Shown one piece after another: positions 27,501 to 35,245 of a stretch of DNA of 64,000 nt (its first letter is position 1; each line of letters begins with the position of its first letter). The stretch comes from Natrialba hulunbeirensis JCM 10989 (GTDB taxonomy: Archaea; Halobacteriota; Halobacteria; Halobacteriales; Natrialbaceae): positions 62,001 to 126,000 of the forward strand of contig NZ_AOIM01000037.1 in NCBI RefSeq assembly GCF_000337575.1, given 5' to 3'. The translations under genes were made by a program, and so were the position numbers. Under the pieces are notes generated by a model. It was not told the DNA's origin and made no database searches. It was given only the letters and a program-made list of their open reading frames with translations.

Positions 27501-29172
27501 GATGATCGCCCACGTCCGCAAGTCGACGCCAGGCGTGGGGCTCATCTCGCCGCCGCCGCTGCACGACATCTACTCCATCGAGGACCTCAAACAGCTGATC
27601 TTCGACCTGAAGGCGGCGAACGAGGACGCGGACATCAACGTCAAGCTCGTTTCCGAAGCCGGCATCGGCACGGTCGCGGCGGGTGTCGCGAAGGCCAACG
27701 CCGACGTGGTCCACATCTCGGGTCACTCCGGCGGCACGGGTGCCTCGCCGCGCACGTCGATCAAGAACGCGGGGCTGCCGTGGGAACTCGGGCTGGCAGA
27801 GGCGAACCAGATGCTCTGTGAGACGGGCCTGCGCGACCGCATCCGTGTCTCCGCCGATGGCGGCATGAAGACCGGTCGCGACGTGGCCGTCGCCGCCCTG
27901 CTGGGCGCGGAGGAGTACGTCTTCGGCACCGCCTCGCTCGTCACCTCGGGGTGTGTGATGGCTCGGCAGTGTCACAAGAACACCTGTCCGGTCGGCGTCG
28001 CCACCCAGCGCGAGGATCTGCGTAAGCGCTTCCCCGGCGAACCCGAGCACGTCATCAACTACATGACGTTCATCGCCCAGGAACTGCGCGAGATCATGGC
28101 CGAGCTCGGCTTCCGCACGGTCGACGAGATGATCGGTCAGGTCGACGTTCTCGCCCAGCGCGACGATATCGAGCATCCGAAGGCTCGCACCGTCGACCTC
28201 TCGGCTGTGCTTGCCGAGCCTGCCGGTGACGTGCGCCGAAAAATCCGCGAGCAGGATCATGGTCTGGGCAACCAGCTCGACCACGAGTTCATCGAGAGCG
28301 CGGCGGATGCGATCGACGGCGGCGAACCGGTCGTCCTCTCCGCGGACGTGGCAAACGTCGACCGCGCGGTCGGCGCGATGCTCTCGAACCGGATCACGAG
28401 CCGCTACGGCGAGGCCGGCCTTCCGGCGGACACGATCACGGCCGATCTCGAAGGCACCGCCGGCCAGAGCTTCGGCGCGTTTCTCGCGAGCGGCGTCTCG
28501 ATGCACTTGACCGGGGCCGCGAACGACTACGTCGGGAAGGGTCTCTCGGGTGGAAAAATCACCGTCCGAACACCGGAGAACGCGGCCTACGATCCGAGCC
28601 AGAACGTCGCGATCGGCAATGTTGCGCTCTACGGCGCGACGGACGGCCAGCTGTACGTCAACGGGGTCGCGGGCGAGCGCTTCGCCGTCCGCAACTCCGG
28701 CGCGAAGGCTGTCGTCGAAGGCGTCGGCGACCACGGTTGTGAGTACATGACCGGCGGCGTCGTCGCCGTCCTCGGCGAGACCGGCACGAACTTCGCAGCC
28801 GGCATGTCCGGTGGTGTCGCCTACGTCTACGACCCAGACAGCGACTTCGAGCGAAGGGCAAACACCGGAATGGTCTCGCTGCACGACGAGCTCGAGGACG
28901 AAGACGAGGAGATGCTCCGCCGTCTCGTCGAGAACCACGTCGCCTACACCGGCTCCGAGCGCGGTACCGAACTGCTCGAGAACTGGGAGCGTGCGCTCGA
29001 TGCCTTCGTGAAGGTCATGCCCGAGGCGTACCACGAAGCCATCACCGAGCAGGGATCAGACGACGTTCGGGGCGAACTACCGGGTGTGCCCGAAACGGAG
29101 GGTGAAGCCGACGCCGACGCCAACACCGACACCGACGCAGAATCCACCGGCTTCGCCGCGAGCGACGACTAG
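24571..29172 (+). CDS. gltB: glutamate synthase, large subunit (GltB type)
   Basis: A 1533-residue enzyme that makes two glutamates from glutamine and 2-oxoglutarate. Cys26 in SNCGVGVVMDL is the N-terminal nucleophile of the glutaminase domain (about 26-430) if the first 25 residues are removed. The central and FMN domains follow, with GGKSNSGEGGEPPERFG and SGHSGGTGASPRTSIKNAG. The [3Fe-4S] cysteines are C1128, C1134 and C1139 (GCVMARQCHKNTCPVG). The C-terminal domain is the GxGxG beta-helix. No small subunit gene adjoins it, so a ferredoxin-dependent form is likely. The last 25 residues are an acidic Asp/Thr/Glu-rich tail. Confidence 0.95.
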   Translation: MPQPHRAPSTGRSQGLADPTDERSNCGVGVVMDLDGGSSHDTIAESLELLRNLEHRGTTGAESNTGDGAGIMLQTPHDFFDQELETDLPEPGSYAVGSLFFPTDDTARAKLVSLLEDTVATYDLDVLAWRDVPTENDGLGATALESEPDVRQVVLTATDDVSGDEFDRRLYVARRALENAVSAADIDGSERFYICSLDSQTIVYKGLLKGEQVPSYYPDLTDERLESTFAMVHERFSTNTLGAWELAHPHRNVIHNGEFNTIQGNINWMRARETDIESDVLSDLDTVTPIIDDPEQSDTASVDNALELLLQDGRDLAHALRMLVPEAWRGDESMPRERRDWYDFHASLVEPWDGPALVAATDGERVGAVLDRNGLRPCRYDVTTDNRLIMASEAGALDTDPAKIAERGRLQPGQLFLADPEEGRVIPDDEIFADLTDDRYGEWVAQEQVRLADIRAGEDSTPRNAVSNLRDQQAAFGYTHDELENLLEPMTTKGKDPVGSMGDDTPLSVLTEYNRPLFSYFKQLFAQVTNPPLDYIREELVTSLESRLGYQRNLLDESPAHARQLVVDSPVLTDADLASIRDCSTNGITAATIDITYDPADSDSDSAGTELRDAIERVREDAVAAIDEGHDVLILSDRAVDDERVAIPSLLATGGVHHHLVRNGLRNHVGLVVESGEPRTVHQLATLVGYGAGAVNPYLAYQTIADLTAGPDGADTGAAIDAYIGALEDGLLKTMAKMGISTVESYQGAQIFEAVGLNSDLVAEYFGGTENRTEGIGLAEIEADLRERHAAAFAADADEPDLDRYGEFEHRSDGLTHQWNPETVGTLQQAVRSNDYERYQEFADLINDQNQNLQTLRGLLEFDADRDSVPIEEVEPITAIVERFSTAAMSLGSLSPEAHENNSIAMNRIGGKSNSGEGGEPPERFGTEKECNVKQVASGRFGVTSTYLSSADELQIKMAQGSKPGEGGHLPGEKVNEMIAHVRKSTPGVGLISPPPLHDIYSIEDLKQLIFDLKAANEDADINVKLVSEAGIGTVAAGVAKANADVVHISGHSGGTGASPRTSIKNAGLPWELGLAEANQMLCETGLRDRIRVSADGGMKTGRDVAVAALLGAEEYVFGTASLVTSGCVMARQCHKNTCPVGVATQREDLRKRFPGEPEHVINYMTFIAQELREIMAELGFRTVDEMIGQVDVLAQRDDIEHPKARTVDLSAVLAEPAGDVRRKIREQDHGLGNQLDHEFIESAADAIDGGEPVVLSADVANVDRAVGAMLSNRITSRYGEAGLPADTITADLEGTAGQSFGAFLASGVSMHLTGAANDYVGKGLSGGKITVRTPENAAYDPSQNVAIGNVALYGATDGQLYVNGVAGERFAVRNSGAKAVVEGVGDHGCEYMTGGVVAVLGETGTNFAAGMSGGVAYVYDPDSDFERRANTGMVSLHDELEDEDEEMLRRLVENHVAYTGSERGTELLENWERALDAFVKVMPEAYHEAITEQGSDDVRGELPGVPETEGEADADANTDTDAESTGFAASDD

Positions 29173-29377
29173 CCGAACTGCGATACCGACCCGGCTGGTC
29201 GTTCGCTGGCAGTCTGTGAGAACGTTGTACTCGAGTCGGGGTTGCTGTCGTCAGTCTGTGCCCATTATCGATCTCTGGGGCCTGAATATCACCCTGGCGA
29301 GAGCGGTATAGAACAGGGCGCAGACGCCATTGTGAACAGCTGTCACGCGAGATACGCAGAGTGGCGACTTCTCACCA

Positions 29378-30373
29378 TCAGTCTCTGTCGAGCGGTACAG
29401 ATGAATCGTCTGGCCACCAGTTTCGTCTTCGAATACCCTGATGCACCTGTGCAATGATCCCCAACAACGGGAGTTCCAGCAGTGGCCCGATGACCAGCGC
29501 CAGCGGAATCAAGGGCTCGTGTGGAAACGCGACGACGGCGATTGCAAGCGCGGTCGGAGAGTTCCGCGATAAAACCGTGTTGTTGAAACAGACGAGCTCT
29601 TCGTACGAGAACGACAATGCCTGTCCGATTCCGAATCCGACGGCGAGAGTGATGGCATAAAAGAGAACAACTGGCACCGCGAGCAGTGCGAGCAATTCCG
29701 GGTTCGCGACAACCTCCTGGCCCTGTGAGGCGAACATCGCTCCGATAGCGAGACTCAAGAAGAGAACCTGAAGTGGGCTGAGTTTCGGGAGGAACGACCG
29801 TCGAAACCACTGGTCACTTCGCCAGCGAATCAGCCCCTTTCGGGCAGCTACTGCGAGAACGAGCGGAACGATCAACACGAGAACGACGCTCTCGAGTAGT
29901 AACTCGAGTGGTAGTTCGACGAGTTCACCGGCAAACACGTACAGATAGACGGGCAGTAAGACGAGTTGCAAAACGAGGTTGTATGGAAGAATGGACGTCG
30001 CAAGCGGAACATCGCCATCAGCAATGTCGGTGAAAATCAGGTACCAGTCCGTACACGGCGTGACCATGAGCATAATTAGGCCGACCCACAGTGCAGGATG
30101 CTCACGAAGAAAAACCGCACCGAGAACGACAGCGAGCACTGGATTCCAGACGAAATTCACCAGGAGACTCGTGCCGGCGACTCGACGATTTCCGAAGGCG
30201 GACCGAAGCTTCGAGAGAGGCATCCCCGCGAACGCCCCGAACAGCATCACCATCAAAAATGGGAGGATAAGCACATCTGCGACCGATGGGACACCAGAGA
30301 CCTGTCCAAGGGCGAGACCGCCGACGATTGCCCCGAAGACAAACACAGTCTGGTACTTTTCGACGAAATCCAT
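29378..30373 (-). CDS. ACR3/bile-acid:sodium symporter-family exporter, arsenite efflux-like
   Basis: A 331-residue protein with about ten membrane helices. The phrase MVTPCTDWYLIFT contains the conserved cysteine of ACR3 arsenite permeases, and FNNTVLSRNSPTALAIA matches the second conserved region of the family. It probably exports arsenite or antimonite, though some relatives move other anions. No arsR, arsC or arsM gene is in the window. Base composition is less GC-rich than in flanking housekeeping genes, which fits transfer. The promoter holds a perfect inverted repeat over the TATA box (30399-30414). Confidence 0.85.
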   Translation of the reverse strand: MDFVEKYQTVFVFGAIVGGLALGQVSGVPSVADVLILPFLMVMLFGAFAGMPLSKLRSAFGNRRVAGTSLLVNFVWNPVLAVVLGAVFLREHPALWVGLIMLMVTPCTDWYLIFTDIADGDVPLATSILPYNLVLQLVLLPVYLYVFAGELVELPLELLLESVVLVLIVPLVLAVAARKGLIRWRSDQWFRRSFLPKLSPLQVLFLSLAIGAMFASQGQEVVANPELLALLAVPVVLFYAITLAVGFGIGQALSFSYEELVCFNNTVLSRNSPTALAIAVVAFPHEPLIPLALVIGPLLELPLLGIIAQVHQGIRRRNWWPDDSSVPLDRD

Positions 30374-30866
30374 CCTCGGTCATCCTTACAAAGGACTGGC
30401 CGTAAGTATACGGCTTCCTGCCGAGAGGCGTCCAGAACGCTGGCCGACTTTTCTCGCGTGGCCATCAGCCACTACGCGGGTCGACCGGCTGTGCGGTTCA
30501 TCAGCCGTCTGATCGAACAAAAATCGGGGGAACCCGTCGCTAACCTGTGCTCAAACAGTGATATCGACCATCGTGTCCAAAAAATCGAATCGACGAACGT
30601 AAACAGGAGCTCAGTCGTCGATTTGACGCGATCGCCGAGACTGACCACGTGATACTGGCGCCGCGTCACCGCACTATCGAGTACCGCGTCCTACCTGGCG
30701 GCTGTCGGGTGATCCTGGCACGATCTGATCCGGTCGTGGTAGTCGCGGTACGAGCCGGCCGTGTGTTTGGTCACCGAGTGCAGGTTCTCACCTCCATTAC
30801 GACCACATCATTCACTCCAACTAACTTAATCTTTAGCCCCCTCTAATTATCCGCCGTCAGTCATCG
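30374..30866. other. intergenic region between ACR3-like gene and AhpD-like gene
   Basis: About 490 bases, lower in GC, with no gene that I can support; ORFs on both strands lack motifs. It contains the promoter of the leftward ACR3-like gene on its left edge and the 3' end of the AhpD-like gene on its right. An A/T-rich run lies at 30820-30850, just beyond that gene's stop, and may help end transcription. Confidence 0.45.
30399..30414 (-). promoter_or_regulatory. perfect inverted repeat over the ACR3-like gene promoter
   Basis: GCCGTA, AGTA, TACGGC is a perfect 6-bp inverted repeat 26-41 bases before the ATG at 30373. The minus-strand sequence GTATACTTA inside it is the only TATA-like match at the right distance, so a bound repressor would cover the core promoter. 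Confidence 0.55.
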
Positions 30867-31493
30867 TCAGTTCCGGCCGAGTGTGTGGAACTCGTCGTTC
30901 GGCCGCATCTCGGCGAACATCGCCATCCGGTTACTCAGGTTGTAAAACGCCGTCACGGCAGCAATGTCCCAGAGTGCTTCCTCGCTGAATCCGGCTTCGC
31001 GGAGCCGGTCGAGATCCGATTGCTCGACCTCCATCGGTCGCTCAGTGAGCGTCACGGCAACGTCGAGCATCGTCCGATGAGCGTCGTTGATATCCGCGGT
31101 CCGGTAGTTCGACACCAGCTGATCCGCTAACTGCGGGTCCTGTGCGTAGATTCGTACGAGCGCCCCGTGTGCGACGTTACAGTAGTAACAGTGATTGACA
31201 CCGGAGACTGCAACGACGATCATCTCGATCTCTTCGCGCTCGAGTTCGGTGTCCTCGACGAGCGCGTCGTGGTACTGGAAGAACGCCCGGAAGTGTGAGG
31301 GTTTGTACGCGAACGCGGAGAACACGTTCGGCGTGAAGCCGGCGCGCTCGGTTTCCTCGGTGATCCGTTCCTGGAGGTCCTCGGGGAGTGCTTCGAACTC
31401 CGGGACTGGGAAGTTCGCCATGGCGTCGTCTGCAAGAGACGGCGTGGTGCTCGATTCTGCAGTTGTATCGTCGGCTGAGTCCGGGTCGCTCAT
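30867..31493 (-). CDS. AhpD/carboxymuconolactone decarboxylase-like peroxidase-related protein
   Basis: A 208-residue protein with the CMD/AhpD core. The redox pair C-Y-Y-C lies in the motif VNHCYYCNVAHGALVR, as in the 'uncharacterised peroxidase-related enzyme' group. Downstream come DVAVTLTERPMEVEQSDLDR and FYNLSNRMAMFAEMRPNDEF, which also match. Such proteins reduce peroxides or pass electrons from a thiol system, usually as oligomers in the cytoplasm. The first 35 residues are an acidic Ser/Thr extension. It stands alone. Confidence 0.88.
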   Translation of the reverse strand: MSDPDSADDTTAESSTTPSLADDAMANFPVPEFEALPEDLQERITEETERAGFTPNVFSAFAYKPSHFRAFFQYHDALVEDTELEREEIEMIVVAVSGVNHCYYCNVAHGALVRIYAQDPQLADQLVSNYRTADINDAHRTMLDVAVTLTERPMEVEQSDLDRLREAGFSEEALWDIAAVTAFYNLSNRMAMFAEMRPNDEFHTLGRN

Positions 31494-31843
31494 GCACGCT
31501 GGTTCACACGTCAGCGTAATAACTCACGGTCCTCGCTTGCGCGTACTGGACGAGGTCCTCCAGTGACCAAGCGCCTGCGCAGGTAACGCCGGCGAGCGCG
31601 TCAAAAAACCGAGTTTTGGTGTCCACGCCGCGAGGAGCGCTCGCGACGCGACGAACTAGTCGCCGGCTACAGTGTGTGTGTGCCCGACGGACGTGCTACA
31701 CAGATCGTTCGGATAAATCCTGAGCGTCGTAAGCGTACACCGTCCCTGAGAACCCCCATCGACGGCTGAAACCGCCGTTGCCCCATCCACCGCTGGTTCG
31801 ACGCATCCGCTACCGTTTTCCCATACGTCCGCAATGTGCCCGT
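31494..31843. other. divergent intergenic region, no gene recognised
   Basis: About 350 bases between the leftward AhpD-like gene and the rightward SDR gene. It must hold both promoters. A (TG)n-like run (CAGTGTGTGTGTG) sits near 31670. No coding frame, tRNA or clear repeat was found. Confidence 0.4.
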
Positions 31844-32833
31844 ATGGACACCGCACTCGTCATCGGCGGCACGCGATTTATCGGCCGCCACCTCGTCTCG
31901 GACCTGCTGGAGCACGACTACGACGTCACCCTCCTCAACCGCGGCACCCGCGAGAACCCGTTCGCCGACGACGACCGCGTCGACCACATCGAGGGCGACC
32001 GGACCAACGACTCCGCACTCGAGGCCGCCGCTGCAACCATCGACCCCGACGCCGTCTTCGACTGCGTCGCCTACTACCCGAAAGACGTGCAGGCAGCCAC
32101 CCGTATCTTCGCCGACTGCGAGGCCTACGTCTATATTTCGAGCGGCGCAGCCTACGGCCGCGAGGAGATTCCCAAGCGCGAGAACGAGACACCACTCGAG
32201 TCCTGCTCGCCTGAAGCGGCGACCGACGACTCGGACGCGACCTACGGCAAGCGCAAGGCGGAGGGCGACCGCGCCATCGAGGCGGCCGCCGACCGTGGCG
32301 TGAACGCCATGTCTGTCCGTCCATGTATCGTCTACGGTCCCGACGACTACACCGAACGGCTCGATTTCTGGATCGACCGGGTGAACCAGCACGACCGCGT
32401 CGTGGTGCCGGGCGACGGCACCAACGTCTGGCACCGCGCGTTCGTCGACGATGTCGCGAGCGCGCTCCGTATCGTCGCCGAGCGCGGCGAGGCCGGCGAG
32501 GCGTACAACGTCGGCGACCGGCAACTCGTCACGCTCGACGAAATGGTCGACCTGATCGCCGATGCACTTGGGACCACCGTCGACGTCGTCCACGCCGGCC
32601 CACGCGAACTCGCCGCAGGCGAGATCGACCCGACCGACTACCCGCTCTACCGCGAGTATCCGCACGTGCTGTCGACGGCGAAACTCGCCGCCCTCGGCTG
32701 GGAGTCGACGGCACTCGAGTCGGCCATGGAACAGTCGGTCGAAGACCATCTCGAGAGTGACCGTGACGGACGGGAGCAGGGGCCGGATCGGGAGGCGGAG
32801 GAGCGCGTGCTGGGGATACTCGAAACGCTCTGA
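31844..32833 (+). CDS. NAD-dependent epimerase/dehydratase (extended SDR)
   Basis: A 329-residue extended short-chain dehydrogenase. The start MDTALVIGGTRFIGRHL holds the nucleotide-binding GGTRFIG loop. The active-site region reads YISSGAAYG, then TYGKRKAEGDR with the Tyr and Lys of YxxxK. RPCIVYGPDDYTERL is the usual following strand. It probably acts on a nucleotide sugar or similar substrate, but the exact reaction is not visible. The C-terminal 40 residues are acidic. egsA follows on the same strand 160 bases later; joint transcription is possible but not shown. Confidence 0.87.
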   Translation: MDTALVIGGTRFIGRHLVSDLLEHDYDVTLLNRGTRENPFADDDRVDHIEGDRTNDSALEAAAATIDPDAVFDCVAYYPKDVQAATRIFADCEAYVYISSGAAYGREEIPKRENETPLESCSPEAATDDSDATYGKRKAEGDRAIEAAADRGVNAMSVRPCIVYGPDDYTERLDFWIDRVNQHDRVVVPGDGTNVWHRAFVDDVASALRIVAERGEAGEAYNVGDRQLVTLDEMVDLIADALGTTVDVVHAGPRELAAGEIDPTDYPLYREYPHVLSTAKLAALGWESTALESAMEQSVEDHLESDRDGREQGPDREAEERVLGILETL

Positions 32834-32993
32834 TCACCAGTTATATTCGGCTGGTTTTGACGGATTTTCGATGAAAGAGCCAGCGCAAGCTTCGCGGGTG
32901 AGCAGCCACAGTTGTGAGTACCGCCCCGTTCCCCTGACAGCGAGACAGTGTCGAGGAAAAACACGTATATCCCGGGGGTGACTCAGTCTACCT

Positions 32994-34055
32994 ATGTTCG
33001 AGAAGTCGACGTGGATTCGGCTCCCCCGAAACGTCGTCGTCGGTCACGGCGTCCGCTCGTCGGTCGTCGAGGTCGTCGACGACTTACACCTCCAGGGACG
33101 GCCGCTGCTGGTGACGAGTCCGACGCCGCGGCAGGTCGCCGCGGAACCGGTCGCCGCCGATTTCGAGGCGGCCGGCATCGATCCTGCAATCGTCACGATC
33201 GAATCCGCGACGTTCGACTCGGTCGAGACCGTCATCGAAACCGCCGAGGCGGAGGAGGTTTCCTACCTCATCGGCGTCGGCGGCGGCAAGGCCATCGACA
33301 TCGCGAAGATGGCGAGCGACCACCTCCAGATGGGCTTTCTCTCGGTGCCGACGGCGGCGAGCCACGACGGCGTCATCAGCAATCGCGGCTCCGTCCCTGA
33401 CGGTGACACCCGCCACAGCGTGGCAGCCGAGCCGCCGCTCGCGGTCGTCGCCGACACCGAGATTCTCGCCGAGGCTCCCTGGGAGCTGACGACCGCCGGC
33501 TGTGCGGACATCATCTCGAACTACACCGCCGTGATGGACTGGCGGCTCGCAAACCGGCTCAAGAACGTCGAATACTCCGAGTACGCCGCCGCGCTCTCGG
33601 AAATGACGGCCGAAATTCTCGTGGACAACGCCGACCTCATTCGACCGGGACTCGAGGAGTCCGCCTGGGTCGTCACGAAGGCGCTCATGTCCTCCGGCGT
33701 CGCAATGAGTATCGCCGACTCCTCGCGACCGGCAAGCGGCGCGGAGCACCTCTTTTCCCACCAGCTCGACCGGATCGCGCCCGGCGAGGCGCTGCACGGT
33801 CACCAGGTCGGCGTCGGCTCGATCATGACGGCCTACCTGCACGGCGGCGAGCGCGGTATCTGGCGGGACATCCGCGACGCGCTCGCGAGCATCGACGCGC
33901 CGACGACCGCGGAGGAACTCGATATCGACGACGAGACGGTTATCGAAGCACTGACGACCTGTCACGAGATTCGCGACCGCTACACGATTCTTGGCGACGG
34001 GATGGACGAGCGTGCTGCTCGCGAGGTTGCGACGAAGACGGGCGTCATCAACTGA
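32994..34055 (+). CDS. egsA: sn-glycerol-1-phosphate dehydrogenase
   Basis: A 353-residue enzyme that reduces dihydroxyacetone phosphate to sn-glycerol-1-phosphate, the backbone of archaeal ether lipids. The start MFEKSTWIRLPRNVVVG and the nucleotide-binding IGVGGGKAIDIAKM are characteristic. Zinc ligands are expected at Asp in AASHDGVIS, His in AEHLFSHQLD and His in ALHGHQVGVG. Length matches other haloarchaeal enzymes. It is a strong marker that the DNA is archaeal. Confidence 0.95.
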   Translation: MFEKSTWIRLPRNVVVGHGVRSSVVEVVDDLHLQGRPLLVTSPTPRQVAAEPVAADFEAAGIDPAIVTIESATFDSVETVIETAEAEEVSYLIGVGGGKAIDIAKMASDHLQMGFLSVPTAASHDGVISNRGSVPDGDTRHSVAAEPPLAVVADTEILAEAPWELTTAGCADIISNYTAVMDWRLANRLKNVEYSEYAAALSEMTAEILVDNADLIRPGLEESAWVVTKALMSSGVAMSIADSSRPASGAEHLFSHQLDRIAPGEALHGHQVGVGSIMTAYLHGGERGIWRDIRDALASIDAPTTAEELDIDDETVIEALTTCHEIRDRYTILGDGMDERAAREVATKTGVIN

Positions 34056-34085
34056 TTGTGACCCCTCTCGGAGTTTTAGCCCGCA

Positions 34086-35111
34086 CTAGCGCTGAAACCG
34101 CTGTGTCCCGAGCAGCGACATCGCGAGCGCGACGACGCCACCAATCGCCAGATGTGCCCAGTAGGTTGTCAGCCGGTAGAGGATCGCTCCCGCCGTCGCC
34201 ACGTCCGCCGGAACGCCAGCCGTGGCGACGAGCAAACTCGCCAGCACGACCTCGATGCCGCCGCTCCCGCCGGGCAACGGCACGACACCGCCGAACGACG
34301 CCAGCGGCGCACAGACGAACACCAGCGCGAGCGGCACGTCGACGCCCAGCGCAAGCAGCCCGAAGTACAGCGGCACCGCGTTGAACACCCAGCTCACGAC
34401 TGCGATTCCGAACGCCGCGACGAGCGTCCGCGGCGACGCCTGAATCGCTTCTAACGTCCCGAAGAAGCCGTCGATCCGACTCGTCAGCGCCCCCTCCACC
34501 TGCGTCAGCCGCGAGAACGGGAGCTTCCCCACGAGGGTTTCCGCGTGGCCGGCCAACTCGAGTGCCACCTGTCTCGCGACGCCGCGGTGGAAGACGATGA
34601 CGACGACGCTCGCGGCGAGGAGTCCACCGCCGCCGAGGACGGCGAGACTGGCACCGATCGAGTCGAGCGAGCCATCGCCGGTGAGGACGAAGATGGCTGC
34701 GCCGAGACCGGCGATGACGAGGCTGCCGATGACGTTGAATCCTTCCGCGGCGGCGACGGCGGCCAGGTTGTCCTCGAACTCGGAGTCGGAGTTGTTCGCG
34801 AGCAGGTAGGCGGTGACGGGGGTACCGGTCGAGCGCCCCCAGGGGAGCGCGCTGCGGGCGAAGTAGCCCGAGAGGTAGGCAGTTGCGAAGGCAGTGCCGC
34901 GGGCTGCGCCCTCGACCGGTGCGAGGAGTCGTTTGACGAGCAAGCCTCGGAGTGCGAGCATGCCGAGACCGGTGAGAAGTGCGGCGGTGAGCGCGGCGGG
35001 GTGGGCCGCTCGGACGTTGTCGAGGACGGCGTCCCAGCCGACGCCGTAGACGAAGAGCCCAATGACTACAACGGCGACTGTAAGCCCGCCGACCGCCCGC
35101 CGCCAGTGCAT
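34086..35111 (-). CDS. lysylphosphatidylglycerol synthase-TM/flippase-like membrane protein
   Basis: A 341-residue protein with about eight membrane helices belonging to the UPF0104 / LPG-synthase transmembrane family. Signature parts are YFARSALPWGRSTGTP, where the Arg/Pro pair is conserved, and PLPGGSGGIEVVL near the C-terminus. In bacteria the domain flips aminoacylated lipids; in archaea the cargo is unknown. It converges with egsA, with 30 bases between stops. There is no attached soluble lysyltransferase domain. Confidence 0.88.
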   Translation of the reverse strand: MHWRRAVGGLTVAVVVIGLFVYGVGWDAVLDNVRAAHPAALTAALLTGLGMLALRGLLVKRLLAPVEGAARGTAFATAYLSGYFARSALPWGRSTGTPVTAYLLANNSDSEFEDNLAAVAAAEGFNVIGSLVIAGLGAAIFVLTGDGSLDSIGASLAVLGGGGLLAASVVVIVFHRGVARQVALELAGHAETLVGKLPFSRLTQVEGALTSRIDGFFGTLEAIQASPRTLVAAFGIAVVSWVFNAVPLYFGLLALGVDVPLALVFVCAPLASFGGVVPLPGGSGGIEVVLASLLVATAGVPADVATAGAILYRLTTYWAHLAIGGVVALAMSLLGTQRFQR

Positions 35112-35245
35112 ACCTTCGCTACGCGCCTGCAGCGGGTTAACGCCAGTGAATCGGAAACGCTGGCCGTTTGTTAGCGTGCAGACGTGTTCTCAGCTGCACG
35201 GGCTGGCTACGCAGATCTGTCCGCAACTGCGAACGTCTTGACGGC

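Noticed and set aside
27145-29034. 629-codon leftward ORF opposite gltB
   Set aside because: It overlaps the FMN, iron-sulfur and GxGxG regions of gltB completely and has no domain of its own.
30098-30652. 184-codon rightward ORF across the ACR3-like gene start
   Set aside because: It lies mainly opposite the transporter gene and has no recognisable domain.
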